Source: Nyssa sinensis
Taxonomy: Eukaryota; Streptophyta; Magnoliopsida; Cornales; Nyssaceae
Reading direction: 5' to 3'
Assembly: GCA_008638375.1 (NCBI GenBank)
Contig: CM018051.1
Span: 39,936,177-40,000,176 of the forward strand
Length of the DNA stretch: 64,000 nt
The notes under the pieces were generated by a model. The model had not been told where the DNA came from and ran no database searches. It saw nothing but the letters and a program-made list of their open reading frames with translations. Made by a program: the position numbers and the translations under genes. Each line of letters begins with the position of its first letter. The stretch's first letter is position 1. Shown piece after piece: positions 24,876-36,359 of the stretch.

Positions 24876-25217
24876 AGGACTCTTCCCGATTGAATCCTAT
24901 TCTCATTAGGACTCCTCTTGACAAAGTCCTATTCCCGTTAGGATTCTCTTGACAGAGTCCCAGTTACATTAGGACTCCTCCTGACAGAGCTCTTGTCAGA
25001 GTCACAGTCCAAGTAGGAATCTTCCCGATAGAGTCTCACTCTCATTAGGACTTTTCCTAATAGAGTCCCATTCTCGTTAGGACTCTCCTGTCAGAGTCTC
25101 AGTCCAAGTAAGACTCTTCCTAATAGAGTCCTACTCCCGTTGGGACTCTCCTGCTAGAGTCCCAGTCCAAGTAGGACTCTTACTGACAGAGTCCCACTCC
25201 TGTTAGGACTCTTCTGG
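24876..25217. repeat. 31-32-bp minisatellite in the Tat LTR
   Basis: About ten tandem units of the form AGGACTCT.CCTGACAGAG plus TCCCACTCC.GTT (with an AGTCCAAGT variant ending). Units drift by substitution and one is fused. The alternating Cs and Gs make nearby units partly self-complementary (GGACTC / GAGTCC). Confidence 0.88.
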
Positions 25218-25829
25218 CCATCAAAGAGCGTTTCAATAATTTTGGCACATTTTTGCCCACTAAAGGCATTTTGATAATTTTGGCACAATCCTACCCTTAG
25301 TAGGACTTCCTAGTTACTTGAAGGGTATTTTTGTAATTTTCATATCATTTTACCCACATGGGGTAATTTGGTAATTTTAGCCATTTGGTGACAAATTGGG
25401 AGTAATTTGGTCTTTTTCACATGTCTTGTGCCAATCTAACGATTCTCCACTGAATTGGAGGCAATTTGGTAATCTTGAGTGATAGTAGTATGTTTAGACT
25501 TAATTAGGACTTTTCACTTCTAGTGTTTTTATAAATTGGTTGCTTGATATTTCCTTAAATGAAGATACATCGAAGCTGGACGTTTTCATTTTAGAGTTTA
25601 TTTTTCGTTTAAATTATATTTCTCTTTTATCTCATTGGCTCTTGCATGTAGACACCAATTCTATTGGTTTGTGCATTGTCATAATTATTTATTAATTCAT
25701 TTAGTTAGGATAATTATTCTTATTTAATTTTTTATTTATATAATTAGATAATTATCACTTGAAACATGATCCTAACCCTCCATTTTTGGGTTTCATCTTA
25801 AACTCTTGGATCAAATATCTATATTTTCC

Positions 25830-25837
25830 TATAAATA
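25830..25837 (+). promoter_or_regulatory. TATA box of the Tat LTR
   Basis: TATAAATA followed by GAG, in the last half of the LTR, the usual position for the U3 promoter of a plant LTR retrotransposon. Confidence 0.5.
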
Positions 25838-26786
25838 GAGCCTCTAGGCCATCAGTTTTAGGGACACGAAAATATACGAAGGAAAAACGGTTTCCATAGC
25901 CTTACATTGTTAGGTTAATTCTAAGGTTCTCTTTACAAGAACCCTCCATCTCTTGAGATCAAAGCCCTGTTGAAGTGACAGCCTCTCTCAGCGAAGCTAG
26001 TCAAAGCGACGCTTTTCCAAACCGAAGAACCAACCGAAGATTTGCCCGACAAAAGCCTCTAATCCAGACTTTCCTAGCCGTGGTGCTGCCCGACTACCAC
26101 AACTGAATAATGTGCGCTCTTAAACCCCTAACAATTTCTTTTTCTTTAGATCCGGTTGATCTCATCTCTTTTATCACTTTTGATAAAAAAAGATAAACTG
26201 AAAAATTACGTGACTCTAATTCTGTTTTCTAAACAGATATATAGGAAGCCTTCAGACCTGAGTCAAATTTATTTCCTATCTTTTTTATTATGTTTTTACT
26301 TCTTTATACCAGATTCTTTATTATTTATTTCTTCCATACTCACATCTTTTTCTTTTTTTTTTAGTTTTCTCATAACAAAATAGCCTTGCAAGTGAATATT
26401 CGAGGTTGATCCATTCGGATAGGGCGGGGTGGGTGCCTAACACCTTCCCACTCCATACTTTAGCCCTTGCACTCGTTTCTCTATGTTTATATTTTTTTAC
26501 GCTTTATCTTTGTTTTGATCCATGCTAAGGGATCTTTAGTATGTATTTAGGAATCAAGGCAATGTAATTTATTTTTCATTCCTTTCGATTTTTCTTTATA
26601 TGTATTGTTCAATTTGTAACGGGTTTGCTTGTTTCATGCCCAAAAACAAGCTGGCGACTCCTCAATCTCAAGTCTCCCATAAAAGGCGTTCCTTCCCACC
26701 TTTAGGAAAGGAAACAATCGGGATCCTTTTAAATCCATAAAAAGGATGACATACTTTCCCATTTTTTCTGGTGCTAGTGCCTATAG

Positions 26787-26803
26787 TGGCGACTCTACTG
26801 GGG
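26787..26803 (+). other. Primer binding site, tRNA-Arg type
   Basis: TGGCGACTCTACTGGGG directly follows the LTR. It resembles the PBS of Ogre/Tat elements, which is complementary to the 3' end of a tRNA-Arg; that assignment is from memory of the lineage. A second partial copy, TGGCGACTCCTCAATC, lies inside the LTR near 26651. Confidence 0.65.
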
Positions 26804-27684
26804 ACTGAAAAGGGCTAGACTCGATGAAGTATTCACTTCAAGGCTATTTTGTTTACTTGCTTTGCATTTATTTATTTTTATGCTTTATGATGGATGAATA
26901 GATGTATGGATATATGCTTGAATGTATGGATGGATGAATAAAAAAGGACTAAAATTTGAATACCTTGCATGCACATCACTTTCATACATTGCATTTACGC
27001 TGCATACCTTCTAAACCTCGGACAGTTAGTAGTCCTCGCCCGTATGCTCACTCAGCTTGACAGTTGTCACCGGTGAAACCCCTCCACTCCCTGATCAAAT
27101 ACCGCTTGACCGAGGACCCTACACTCTAGTGACCTTGGGATAGTATGCAAAAAGGCGACGCGGTACCATTTGACCATAGTCATTACAATCTAGTGGCTGT
27201 GGGAGATAAATGGCACGTTCTGTTAGAAGGGGAACCTTAAAACCTTTATCTAATCAAAGCGTCATGCATATAATCAGCCATAGATTCATGATTCAAGACT
27301 TCAAACCCAATTTTGGTAAAACAAACACAGATTTTTTTGTGCAAATTCGTGAAGTCAGAAAAATCAAAAAAAAAAAAAAAATGCCCCTCTCTATTGCCCG
27401 ATCAGCACACAGACTGCTGGTCCCCCGCTCTGCAAAATTTTATCTAATTTTCTAAATTTTTTTCAAAAAACTCCAATTTTTTTTCTTAAAAAACCAATTT
27501 TGCAAGCTGCAACGGGGTTACAAATGAAACTTTCACGGATTTTCCTTGACACCAAACAAGTTAAATAACACAGGTATTTTCCGAAAATAAGTACCCACAA
27601 CTGGCTTGGAAAAGGACTAGCCGAGGCTAATTGATTCGAACCTCTAACCTTCTAATAGATCAGAAAAACACAACTCCAATTGCA
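26804..27684 (+). other. Leader between PBS and gag of the Tat element
   Basis: Untranslated leader of about 880 bases with stop codons in all frames. It includes a CGATCAGCACACAG motif (about 27398) that also occurs, read on the other strand, as CGATCAGCACACAC at about 36090-36105, in the leader of an antisense PMD relic. Confidence 0.5.
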
Positions 27685-28960
27685 ATGGACCCTGAACAGA
27701 TACTTCAAATTTTGGCTGACATAAAAAAAGACATGGCTGATTATCGTGAAGAGAGCTAAAGACTCTCCCTTACCGTTCAAGATCTGGTACAACAAAGGTT
27801 ACCACCACCACCTCTTGTTCCGATAGGTAATTACAATCCTCGCCAAGTGCCACTAGTCCCACATCAAGATAAAACAACAACAACAACATCAACAAAACCA
27901 AGATCCTCCTGTCCATGATCCTTATGATTAGGGTAAACAGTACCGACCCGTAGAGATCCTGAAGTAACAAGAAGAGGGCCTTGCTCACAAGTTGGAAAAA
28001 ATGGAGACTTTCTTTTACAAAGCTCACCAAGGTGATGATATGGTCGATATTCACAAGCTATCTCTCTATCTAGATATTTGGCTCTCTCCGAAATTTAGAA
28101 TGCCGAACCTCGACAAATTTGATGTAACCACATGTCTAATAACTCATGTCAAGCTATATGTGAGGGCCATGCAACCACTAAGGGCCAACACTAATATTTT
28201 GTTCCAGGTGTTTCACCAAACCCTGATCGGAGTCGCTCTACTTTGAAATTAGAAGATAATTTTTTCAAAGATTGGGAAGAATTATGCAACTCCTTTGTCA
28301 ATCAGTACAAATACAACAATGAACTTGATATCACCCTTCGAGACTTGGAGACCACTAAGCAAGAACCAAAAGAAAGTTTGTCTACATTTATCACTACGTG
28401 GCAGACTAAAGGAGCTCAAATGATCAACCTGCCCAATGAGGCTGAACAGGTTCAGATGGTCAAAAAGAATCTACTTCCAGTTTACCGTGAAACTTTCTTC
28501 GCCCAATATTTTGAGACGTTCAAAGCATTAGTAGGGGTTGAAACACAAGTAGAAGATGTAGTTAATGATGACACTCTCAAAGCAAGTGACCCTAAAATCT
28601 CGTAAGGTCTTTCCAAAGTCAAAGCCAAGTGGCCCAACCCACATGATCATTGCTATCAACACATCAAGGTCATTTTCATAGCCAACATCATAGGGTGTCC
28701 CACAGAAATGCCCTCAAAGGTAGTTTTCAAATTTACCAGCACCAATGGATGAAATATACAATCACCTCCGAGAGAAGGGGCTTCCTCAACCCTTGGAACC
28801 AAAGCCAGCTCTGAACCCTCTACACAAGGGGTTTGATTCGAATCAGCATTGCACCTATCATCAAGGTGATGGACATAACACAAATCAATGTTGAGCTCTG
28901 AAGCATGCAATTCAATGTCTAATTGATGGAGGAATAATAGGGGCTCCACCAACAAAGCCC
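27685..28960 (+). pseudogene. gag: Decayed gag of the Tat-type element
   Basis: Begins with an ATG at 27685 and meets a stop near 27757. The Gag body is read at about 28000-28600 (motifs MPNLDKFD, RAMQPL, WEELCNSFVNQYKYN, LDITLRDLE, KQEPKESLSTFITTW, FAQYFETFKAL), with a frame change near 28240. A knuckle-like CTYHQGDGHNTNQC follows near 28855-28900. These are typical of Tat/Ogre-type Gag. Multiple stops make it non-functional. Confidence 0.75.
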
Positions 28961-29529
28961 AATGTCACTACCAATATGTTTCCAGCCCATAATGCACGAC
29001 TTAATATCAACATGTTAAGTCTTGAAGGCTCAGATCCAAGAGGCCTCATTAATGACTCCACAAATGTCTCAAATTGCAGCATGATCACTTGGGACGAACT
29101 CATGGGTAAAAAGTGTCAGTCTGGCTCAACCAATGTAGTACTTGTCATACACAAGGGGGAGACCATTCAAGCCCACTCTTCGACAAGTGGATGACCCACT
29201 CACAGTGTTCTTAAGATCCAAAAGAATCAATAGGATTCCCACCTCAGTTTCCTATTGAATATGAGCTCTTCAAACAACTTAAGAAGACGTAAGCCAAAAT
29301 CTCAGTATGGGGGTTGTTGACATCATCCTTTCCACATAGGTAAGTTATTTTGAGGTATCTCAATGAATCACATGTTCCTACCACTACTACCCTAGAACAA
29401 CTCACGCAAATCATTGGAGGGGTTCAATTCAATAATATTGTCACTTTCACTGATCATGACTTACCGAAAAGAGGGGCTGACCACACTAAGGCTCTGCATA
29501 TCTCCTGGTAGTCGATCTCACTCCATCAT

Positions 29530-29750
29530 CCCAAGTAGTGAGGGCATACAACAACACTCAAAGAGAAGTTGTAGGGGTCATGGCACTTATCATAAACCTC
29601 GGCCCGGTTGAAAGCACCGCATATTTCCAGGTACTAGACATCTCGACGTCTTTCAATTTGCTGCTTGGAAGGCATTGGTTATATAAAATGAAAGCCGTAG
29701 CATCCTCTCTGCATCAGAAGCTCAAATTCGCCTGTCAAATAGAGGTAGTC
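29530..29750 (+). pseudogene. Decayed aspartic protease region of the Tat-type element
   Basis: Peptide similarity to the end of a retroelement protease: FQVLDISTSFNLLLGRHWLY followed by AVASSLHQKLKF. The upstream catalytic DTG region is not readable, and frames are broken on both sides. Confidence 0.6.
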
Positions 29751-30789
29751 ACTATATATGAGAACATTGATCTTACTGGCGATGCTCTCCCCGTACTAGG
29801 GATCCAACACAATGCGAATGATCTACCTTTGTCAAGTTTCAACAGTATAGGGAGCCTTGAGATCGAACAAGTACTTGATAGAGGCTTATATAAATTAGCC
29901 ATAATAAACTTGATGGTCCTACATGGGATACAGTGTCGGGCAAAGGCCTTGGATTCAATTTGTAAGGTCTACCCACACCACCCCTGCCAACCGAAAAGAG
30001 AATACATGTTCGGGCTCAGATATACACCTACTGAGGAACATTTTCGTGACAAGTCTTTGGCCAAACGAGCCATGAAAATTGCTAGAGAACAGGGGCTGCC
30101 CCCCAAGCTCATAGAAATAAGGCTTTACTTCCCACATTGAATGAGGAGTTTTGTCAAGCAAAGAGAAAACTATCCGTACTATGGGTTCCCTGAGCCATGG
30201 TACAATGCTAAGGCCAAGACTAGAGTTCTCGGTTAGGAAATATTCGGTGACTGCACTTGTGGTTTCAACAAGGAGGTGGTGGTACCAGGTTCGACAACAT
30301 GATCCGCAGCAAGAGGATTAGATCGAACAGCACCGAGGACTGACAGATTGCTTTACTAAGATGGAACTCACTAATGATATGGTTGATATGATCTCCACAA
30401 GAAACATAGGAGAATATCCAGTTAAAGACATTACACCCATCCAAGCTCCAATCAACAATTGGCTCATAGTTAAAGGGGTGTTAGCTCAGATGAACAACTT
30501 GAGCAAGACTTTTGTTACTCAGAATTGATTGATATAGATTCTGACAACGCTTTTAACTCTGAATCCGAGGAGTTTCTTTCTTTAGATTTCATTAATCTTG
30601 ACGAACTCGTTGATTTTATTTTTCCTTCTTTCGATGAAATGAATTCTTCTTTTGAGTATCCTTTAATTGAAAATAATGAACATGATGATAAATTTGAAGA
30701 ATACAAGAACCTTGACATAGAGGATAGAAAATTTCTAATAGACTATGCCAAAACAATCACCAAATCTCAAGATTGGGATTAACTTGTTA

Positions 30790-31830
30790 TAGAACAAACG
30801 ATGACCATTAACCTAAGATTAGAAGGTGAGACTAGAGAGGTCAAGATCGGTGCAACCCTTAGCCAAGGTGAACAAGAAATCCTGTCTGAACTATTAAAAG
30901 AATTCTAAGATGTCTTTACTATGGTCTTACGAAGACATGCCCGATTTGGACATAAACATAGTCCAACACAAAATCCCGACTTACCTTGATGCCAAACCAA
31001 TCAAACAGAAATTGAGAAAACTCAGGCAAAAGTGGTCCCTCAAAATTAAAGAGGAAAGTCGAAAAAAAGTTATTTGTAGGGTTCTTGGCCGTGGTTGAGT
31101 ACCCGCAATAGTTATCTAATATCGTCCCTATTCCCAAGAAAGATGGGTGAGTCCGCATGTGCGTTGACTATAAGGACCTCAACAAAGCCTGTCCAAAAGA
31201 CGACTTTTGCTTACCAAATATAGACCTTTTGATAGACAACATAACTTAACATGTTATGATATCCTTTGTAGATGGCTTCATAGGGTATAATCAAATCAAG
31301 ATGCACCCTAATCACATGGAAAAAACTGCCTTCACAACATAATGAGGCACATATTGCAACACACTCATGCCTTTCAGGCCTGAAAAATGTAGGGGCTACA
31401 TATCAGAAGGCAGCCATTACTATCCTACATGACCTTATCCATAAAGAGGTCGATGTTTATGTCGATGATATGATCATAAAATCTAAACAGCAGGCAAAGG
31501 CATTCCGACTGCCTAAGAAAGTTCTTCGAGAGAATTAAGAAATACAGAATGAGACTAAACCACCAAAAGTGTGTATTCGGGGTCATATCAGGAAAACTCC
31601 TAAGCTTCATGATAAGTCAAAGAGGGATAGAGGTGGATCCCGCAAAAATCAAAGCCATTATGGAAATCCTCAACCCAAAATAGAAAAACAAGTTAGGGGC
31701 TTCCTAGGGAGACTTCAATACATCAGTAGATTTATATCACAACTGACTACTATCTGTGAGCCCATTTTTAAACTTCTAAAGAAATATTCTCCCAAAAAGT
31801 GGAACCCCACATGTCAATAGGCTTTTAAAA
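30790..31830 (+). pseudogene. Decayed reverse transcriptase of the Tat-type element
   Basis: N-terminal part WSYEDMPDLDINIVQHKIPT at about 30920-30980, then RMCVDYKDLNKACPKDDF (about 31157-31210), then KNVGATYQKAA and the YVDDM catalytic box (about 31457-31475) and thumb/connection motifs GFLGRLQYISRFI (about 31697-31740). Readable only by changing frame several times and passing stops. The CPKDDF spacing is that of the Tat/Athila side of Ty3/Gypsy. Confidence 0.8.
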
Positions 31831-31839
31831 AGATCAAAG

Positions 31840-32230
31840 AATACCTGACCAATCCGCTAGTCCTAGTTCCCCCATAACCCAGGTTGCCTTATTACTGTAC
31901 CTCACGGTAACTGACAGAGTCGTTGGAGCCACAGTTTGCCCAAAATCAAACACAAGAAAAAAAAGGAGAGGGTTGTTTACTATGTGAGCCAGAAATTGAT
32001 CTCCTACGAGCAATACTATAATGCCCTCAAAAAGACTTGCATTGATTTTGTCTGGGTTACCCAAAAGCCCTACCATTACATAATGGCCTATACAATACAC
32101 TTGGTTTCTCGCATGGACCCTGTGAAGTATCTCTTTGAAAAATTGGCCCTATTAAGTCGCACTACTCGATGGCTACTATTACTTTCTAAATTTGACACAG
32201 TGCACATGACTCAGAAATCCATCAAAGGGA
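31840..32230 (+). pseudogene. First RNase H domain of the Tat-type pol
   Basis: Follows the RT. Motifs VVYYVSQKLISYEQYYNALKK and MDPVKYLFEKLALLSRTTRW are the C-terminal half of a Ty3/Gypsy RNase H/connection region; the N-terminal catalytic part near 31880 is interrupted by stops. Confidence 0.7.
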
Positions 32231-32289
32231 AAACCGTGGCCGACTACCTAGTAGATTGCCCAGTTGAGGGTGAGATTGTTAAGGAAGCT

Positions 32290-32730
32290 GAGTTCCCAGA
32301 TGAAGAAATCATGCAAATTCATGAGGATAGGTGGTGTCACTTCTTTGATAGCACCGCCAACAAGAAGGGATATGGCATTGACATGCTTCTAGTAGCCCTA
32401 GATGGGTCACATGCGCCTCTAGTCATGAAGTTGCAAGCACCTCTCTACCACCTAATACCACAGAGTATGAAGCTTGTATAGTGGGCCTAGAAGCAGCTCT
32501 AGAACTGAAAGTAGAACTTCTTAGATGCATACGAGAATTTAGCCCTCATTATTGGCCAAGTCCAAAAGAGATGGAAAATCAAATAGGAGAAGCTTATACC
32601 TTACCACCAGTACCTAGAGAACAGTGATAACTAAATTCAAAGATGTGTAGTTCTACTATATACCTAGAGCTAAAAATAGTTTCACCGATGCCCTAGCCAC
32701 CCTTGCCTCAATGATGGACATTCTGAAAAA
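32290..32730 (+). pseudogene. Second (archaeal-type) RNase H domain, Tat hallmark
   Basis: The frame from the first RNase H continues through DRWCHFFDSTANKKGYGIDM, then TEYEACIVGLEAALELKVELL (about 32462-32520) and FTDALATLASM (about 32690-32715). A second RNase H between the pol RNase H and integrase is a known mark of the Tat lineage. There is a frameshift near 32460 and stops beyond it. Confidence 0.7.
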
Positions 32731-32929
32731 AGTGACAGTCAAACCACTCTTGGTTCAAACTTGAGAAACTCTGATACACTGCTGCAACATCAATAAAGTC
32801 ATAGAGGACTCGACATCCCCACGTTGGTACAACGACAGTTTGGTTATTCATCAAACACTCAGAATACCCTGAAGGATATACTAAGGAAGACAAAGCAACC
32901 TTGGGGGACAATGGGCTGCCCAATTCATC

Positions 32930-34062
32930 ATTTGTGGGGGAAAACTTTACAAAAGATCTTTCAATGGAATACACCTATTGTGCTTACATAAACATAAAGT
33001 TGAACATGTAATGACAGAAATCCATGAAGGAGTTTGTGGACCTCACTTGAATAAACACATGCTAGCCAACAAGATAGTTCCGACAAGGTTACTACTGGAA
33101 CACCATGGATAAAGACTATATTACGTTCTCCACGAAGTGCCACAAATGTCAGATATATGCCAATCTTCAACATCCCCCCCTTAGGGAGTTGTACAATTTG
33201 ACATCCCCTTGGTCCTTTGCAACTTGGAGAATAGATATCATTGGCAAAATCACACTTGAAAGCCTCCAATGGCCATGAATTCATTTTGGTAGCCATTGAT
33301 TACTTTACCAAATAGGTGGTGGCTATTTCATATGATGTCCTCAATGTAAGGAAGGTAGCTTAGTTCATTAGAACCAACATCATCTGCCAATATAGAGTAC
33401 CCTACGAATTAATTTTAGACAATGGCTTGCACTTCAAAAGGGAGGTCATTGATTTAGAATCACTAATCATCATTCCTCACCTTACCAACCTCAAACAAAC
33501 GGGACAGTAGACGCTGCAAACAAAACTCTGAAAAATATCTTGAGAAGAACAATAGAAACCAGCAGGAACTGGCATGAAAAACTCCCCTTTGCTTTATGGG
33601 GATATCGTACATCTATCAGAACGCCTACCGGACAAACCCCTATACTCCCTGACATACAGGATTGAGGCAGTGTTACCTATCGAGCTAGAAATACCCTCAC
33701 TCAAGGTACTTCTTGAGAACCAAGTTCTTGAAACTATTTAGTTACCAAGTAGATACGAAGAGTTTTCATTCCTAGATGAAAAATGACTCAAAGCTTTGTA
33801 TCAGACACAAGGGTATCACAAAAGGGTAGCTCGAGATTGTAATAAGAAAGTGAAAAAGAGAGGTCTGAAAGTGGGAGATTTGGTTTTAAAGAAAAACTAA
33901 GCACCGGTACTTAACCTGAGAGATAAATTTAGGTCTAACTGGAGTGGCCCATTCATCATCAAATCTATAACCACTAGAGGAGCAGTGTAGCTCACCGATA
34001 TGGATAGAGACGATTTTTCATCACCTACCAACCTCGACCAGCTCAAGAAGTATTATGTTTAG
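32930..34062 (+). pseudogene. Decayed integrase of the Tat-type element
   Basis: A zinc-binding part at about 32990-33175 (VEHVMTEIHEGVCGPH, KCHKCQIYANLQHPP), a broken catalytic core (WSFATWRIDIIGKI; YQPQTNGTVDAANKTLKNIL at about 33480-33540) and a C-terminal end NLDQLKKYYV with stop at 34060-34062. Many stops and frameshifts are present. Confidence 0.75.
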
Positions 34063-34379
34063 CGACTAGCTTCCCATTGTACTGAACTACGTACGACCTA
34101 ACCCCCCCATTACACATTGTTGCTACACATACAATACGGGGCTACGTAGGTAGCTCATAAAGTTACTGTGAGTGTGGTCTCAAAAATTACAATATAAGTT
34201 TCATTCTTTAAAATCCAAAAGTTATAGATCATCTTTTATTCCATAACAGGTAAAAGCCCTATCAACTTGGTCTAAGTCTAATATAGGAACTAGCTTCTTT
34301 TAAAAGGAAAAAAAATCAGAAAATTTCTAAATCTTCATTGCTAAAGGATACTCAGATCCTTTCTTTTCTTCATTCTTTC

Positions 34380-35900
34380 TTCTCTACCAACCTGCCTTCC
34401 AACTCAAAACGGTAGCTAGTCTCTTTCTCAATAAAACCTAGGTAGTTCTTTGCCGAGTCTACGTGCAGAGAAAAATGCCTAAAGTCTAGCTCACCATTGT
34501 TACATTTCAATTCTGGTGTCTTCTTAGGTCTTTCTTGTTTCCTTTTCAAGCTTAAAGGGGTTGTTGCCTATGTTTTTATCGCACCTCATGGCTGGCTTAC
34601 TGCTTCCCAGTCCAACTTTCCTAGTCCTCCTCCTTCGAAATCTTTGTAGGTTTCTTTGATCGCTTCTAACTTTGAATTTATGTCCACACTAGCGTCTACT
34701 CCAATTTCTTCAAAAAGGATAAAATACCTAAGTTCTTCCCTTTCATTGATTAGGTCCCAGAGCTACTATAAATGTTCTTTCGTCATAAGAACTTTATTGG
34801 AATAATCTGTATTATCTAAATTCGAAACATGAACACATTCCCAATAGTTGGATATCTTTGTGGCCACAAATGGAGTCAATCTTTCCACAACGAAGTGAGG
34901 ACCCTAAGTCCTTGGGGCAACTTGCATGCATTAAAATTGATGTAGTATACGAATGAGATAATAGAAAGAGGTCTTCCTCAAGCATGCCAAGATAACACAA
35001 GAATAACCAAGAGAGTGTAAGCGAGGGCTCTACTTTTCCAGTGAACAGTAGACCAATAAATATCATAAGATGAAAGTTGAGCAAGGAACTCGCACCAATT
35101 TCTTTCATTATCTTTGGTCACCAATAACGCCCTTGAACAATAATGCTTTGACATATAAAGGATGGTAATTGAAGGTGCCAAGAGCTTTAGCTTATCATGT
35201 AACCACATCGTCAACAACAAGGGGCTACCTCTAAAAACCTTTGAGCCGTCATGGACCAAATCCAAGTCATTCAAAGTTTCAGCAAGAACAATATCCATCA
35301 TATTGTTGCCTTTGTTCAGTTCAGTCACAACATCAATTAGGTAGACATTGGCCTAATCAAGCTCTTGGACAATCAAGAACCTTGGGATAATGTACAGAGC
35401 AAAAGCACACAGCTTGGTGCGATTAGCCTTTTGATTCATGAGAATTTTCAATATGGGAAGTAGGGAGGAGGATTTACCTTGAACCAATTCCTTTGCCTTC
35501 TCAGCATCCAAGTCAAGTAAAGAGGACAAAGAAGAAGAATAACCACGTTGTACAGAAAGAACAATCAGTTTACCTTGAACCGTGACATCAAAAAGAGCAC
35601 AGAACTCTTCAAAGGTTGAACATATTTTTTCTAGATGAAAGCCAAAATAATGATCAGCAAGATCCCAAAAATGAGCACAAGCCCGCAATAAATGCCAGTC
35701 TACAGTAGCTTGGGCAAGAAAGAAAATAGATTTCAGCTTCAATGCCCTCAAGTTATTATTCTCTGAGCCCGAGAGACAATACATCCATGTACGAATTTGT
35801 TTGTAAAAAACAACTACATCCATAATTCCAGAAGCCATCAGAGTAGAAAGATAAAAAAAAAAATACAGTAGTAGAATTGTCAAGAGGCTAAATATCATGA
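34380..35900 (-). pseudogene. Plant mobile domain (aminotransferase-like) relic, antisense to the Tat pol
   Basis: Minus-strand frame from 35898: MASGIMDVVVFYKQIRTW, DWHLLRACAHFWDLADHYFGF and STFEEFCALF. A single TAG at 35353-35355 is followed in the same frame by DIVLAETLNDLDLVHDG and GSPLLLTMWLHDKLKLLAPS to 34978, then a frameshift and weaker similarity to about 34380 (charged, coiled-coil-like tail). The motif order matches the N- to C-terminal order of the PMD family found in plant transposons and a few host genes. It lies tail-to-tail with the Tat integrase, 320 bases away. It could be the element's antisense extra ORF or a fragment of a second element. Confidence 0.6.
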
Positions 35901-36359
35901 GTTGAGAGGTTTAGGTTTTCCAATATATCCTAAAAAAACTCGTCAGTTCATTCCAAGTTGGTTTAGGAGATTAATTTTTGAAAAAACATGCAAAAACACG
36001 CGATAGGCTGCGAAACTGCCCAGGACAGGACATGTTGCCAATTGGAAACCCTGAGTGTTAATTGGCACACAAGCCTAGGAAATCCCTCTCTGTGTGTGCT
36101 GATCGACACACAAAGGGGATTTAGGTTACTTTACCCAATTTCGCTTGTTTTCACTGTTTTCCTCCTGTTTTGTCAATCCACAACATATCGGAATACCAAT
36201 TCATTTTCCATTTTTGATGGTATTTCACACATTCATGAATAAAGGTGCATGCATTGATCATTCATTTGTTCAAAATAAAATAAAAATAATCAAAAAAAGA
36301 AAATCTAAAAAGGACAAATTGTTTATCAAACAAAGTGTTCATCCAAAAAGAAAACGTTT

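Larger units (their letters stand above)
24801..26785 (+). mobile_element. 5' LTR of a decayed Tat-type Ty3/Gypsy element
   Basis: It begins TGTAGACACTGTATTTTGTG and ends CCTATA one base before a PBS at 26787, giving about 1,985 bases; the expected terminal CA has decayed. It contains a 31-32-base minisatellite (24876-25217) and a TATA box at 25830-25837. No 3' copy was found to the right within the window, so the element is 3'-truncated or rearranged. The exact right boundary is inferred from the PBS. Confidence 0.7.

Noticed and set aside
27628..27650. GATTCGAACC, resembling the T-loop of a tRNA gene on the minus strand
   Set aside because: No acceptor stem, D-loop or anticodon arm can be built around it; it is in a retroelement leader.
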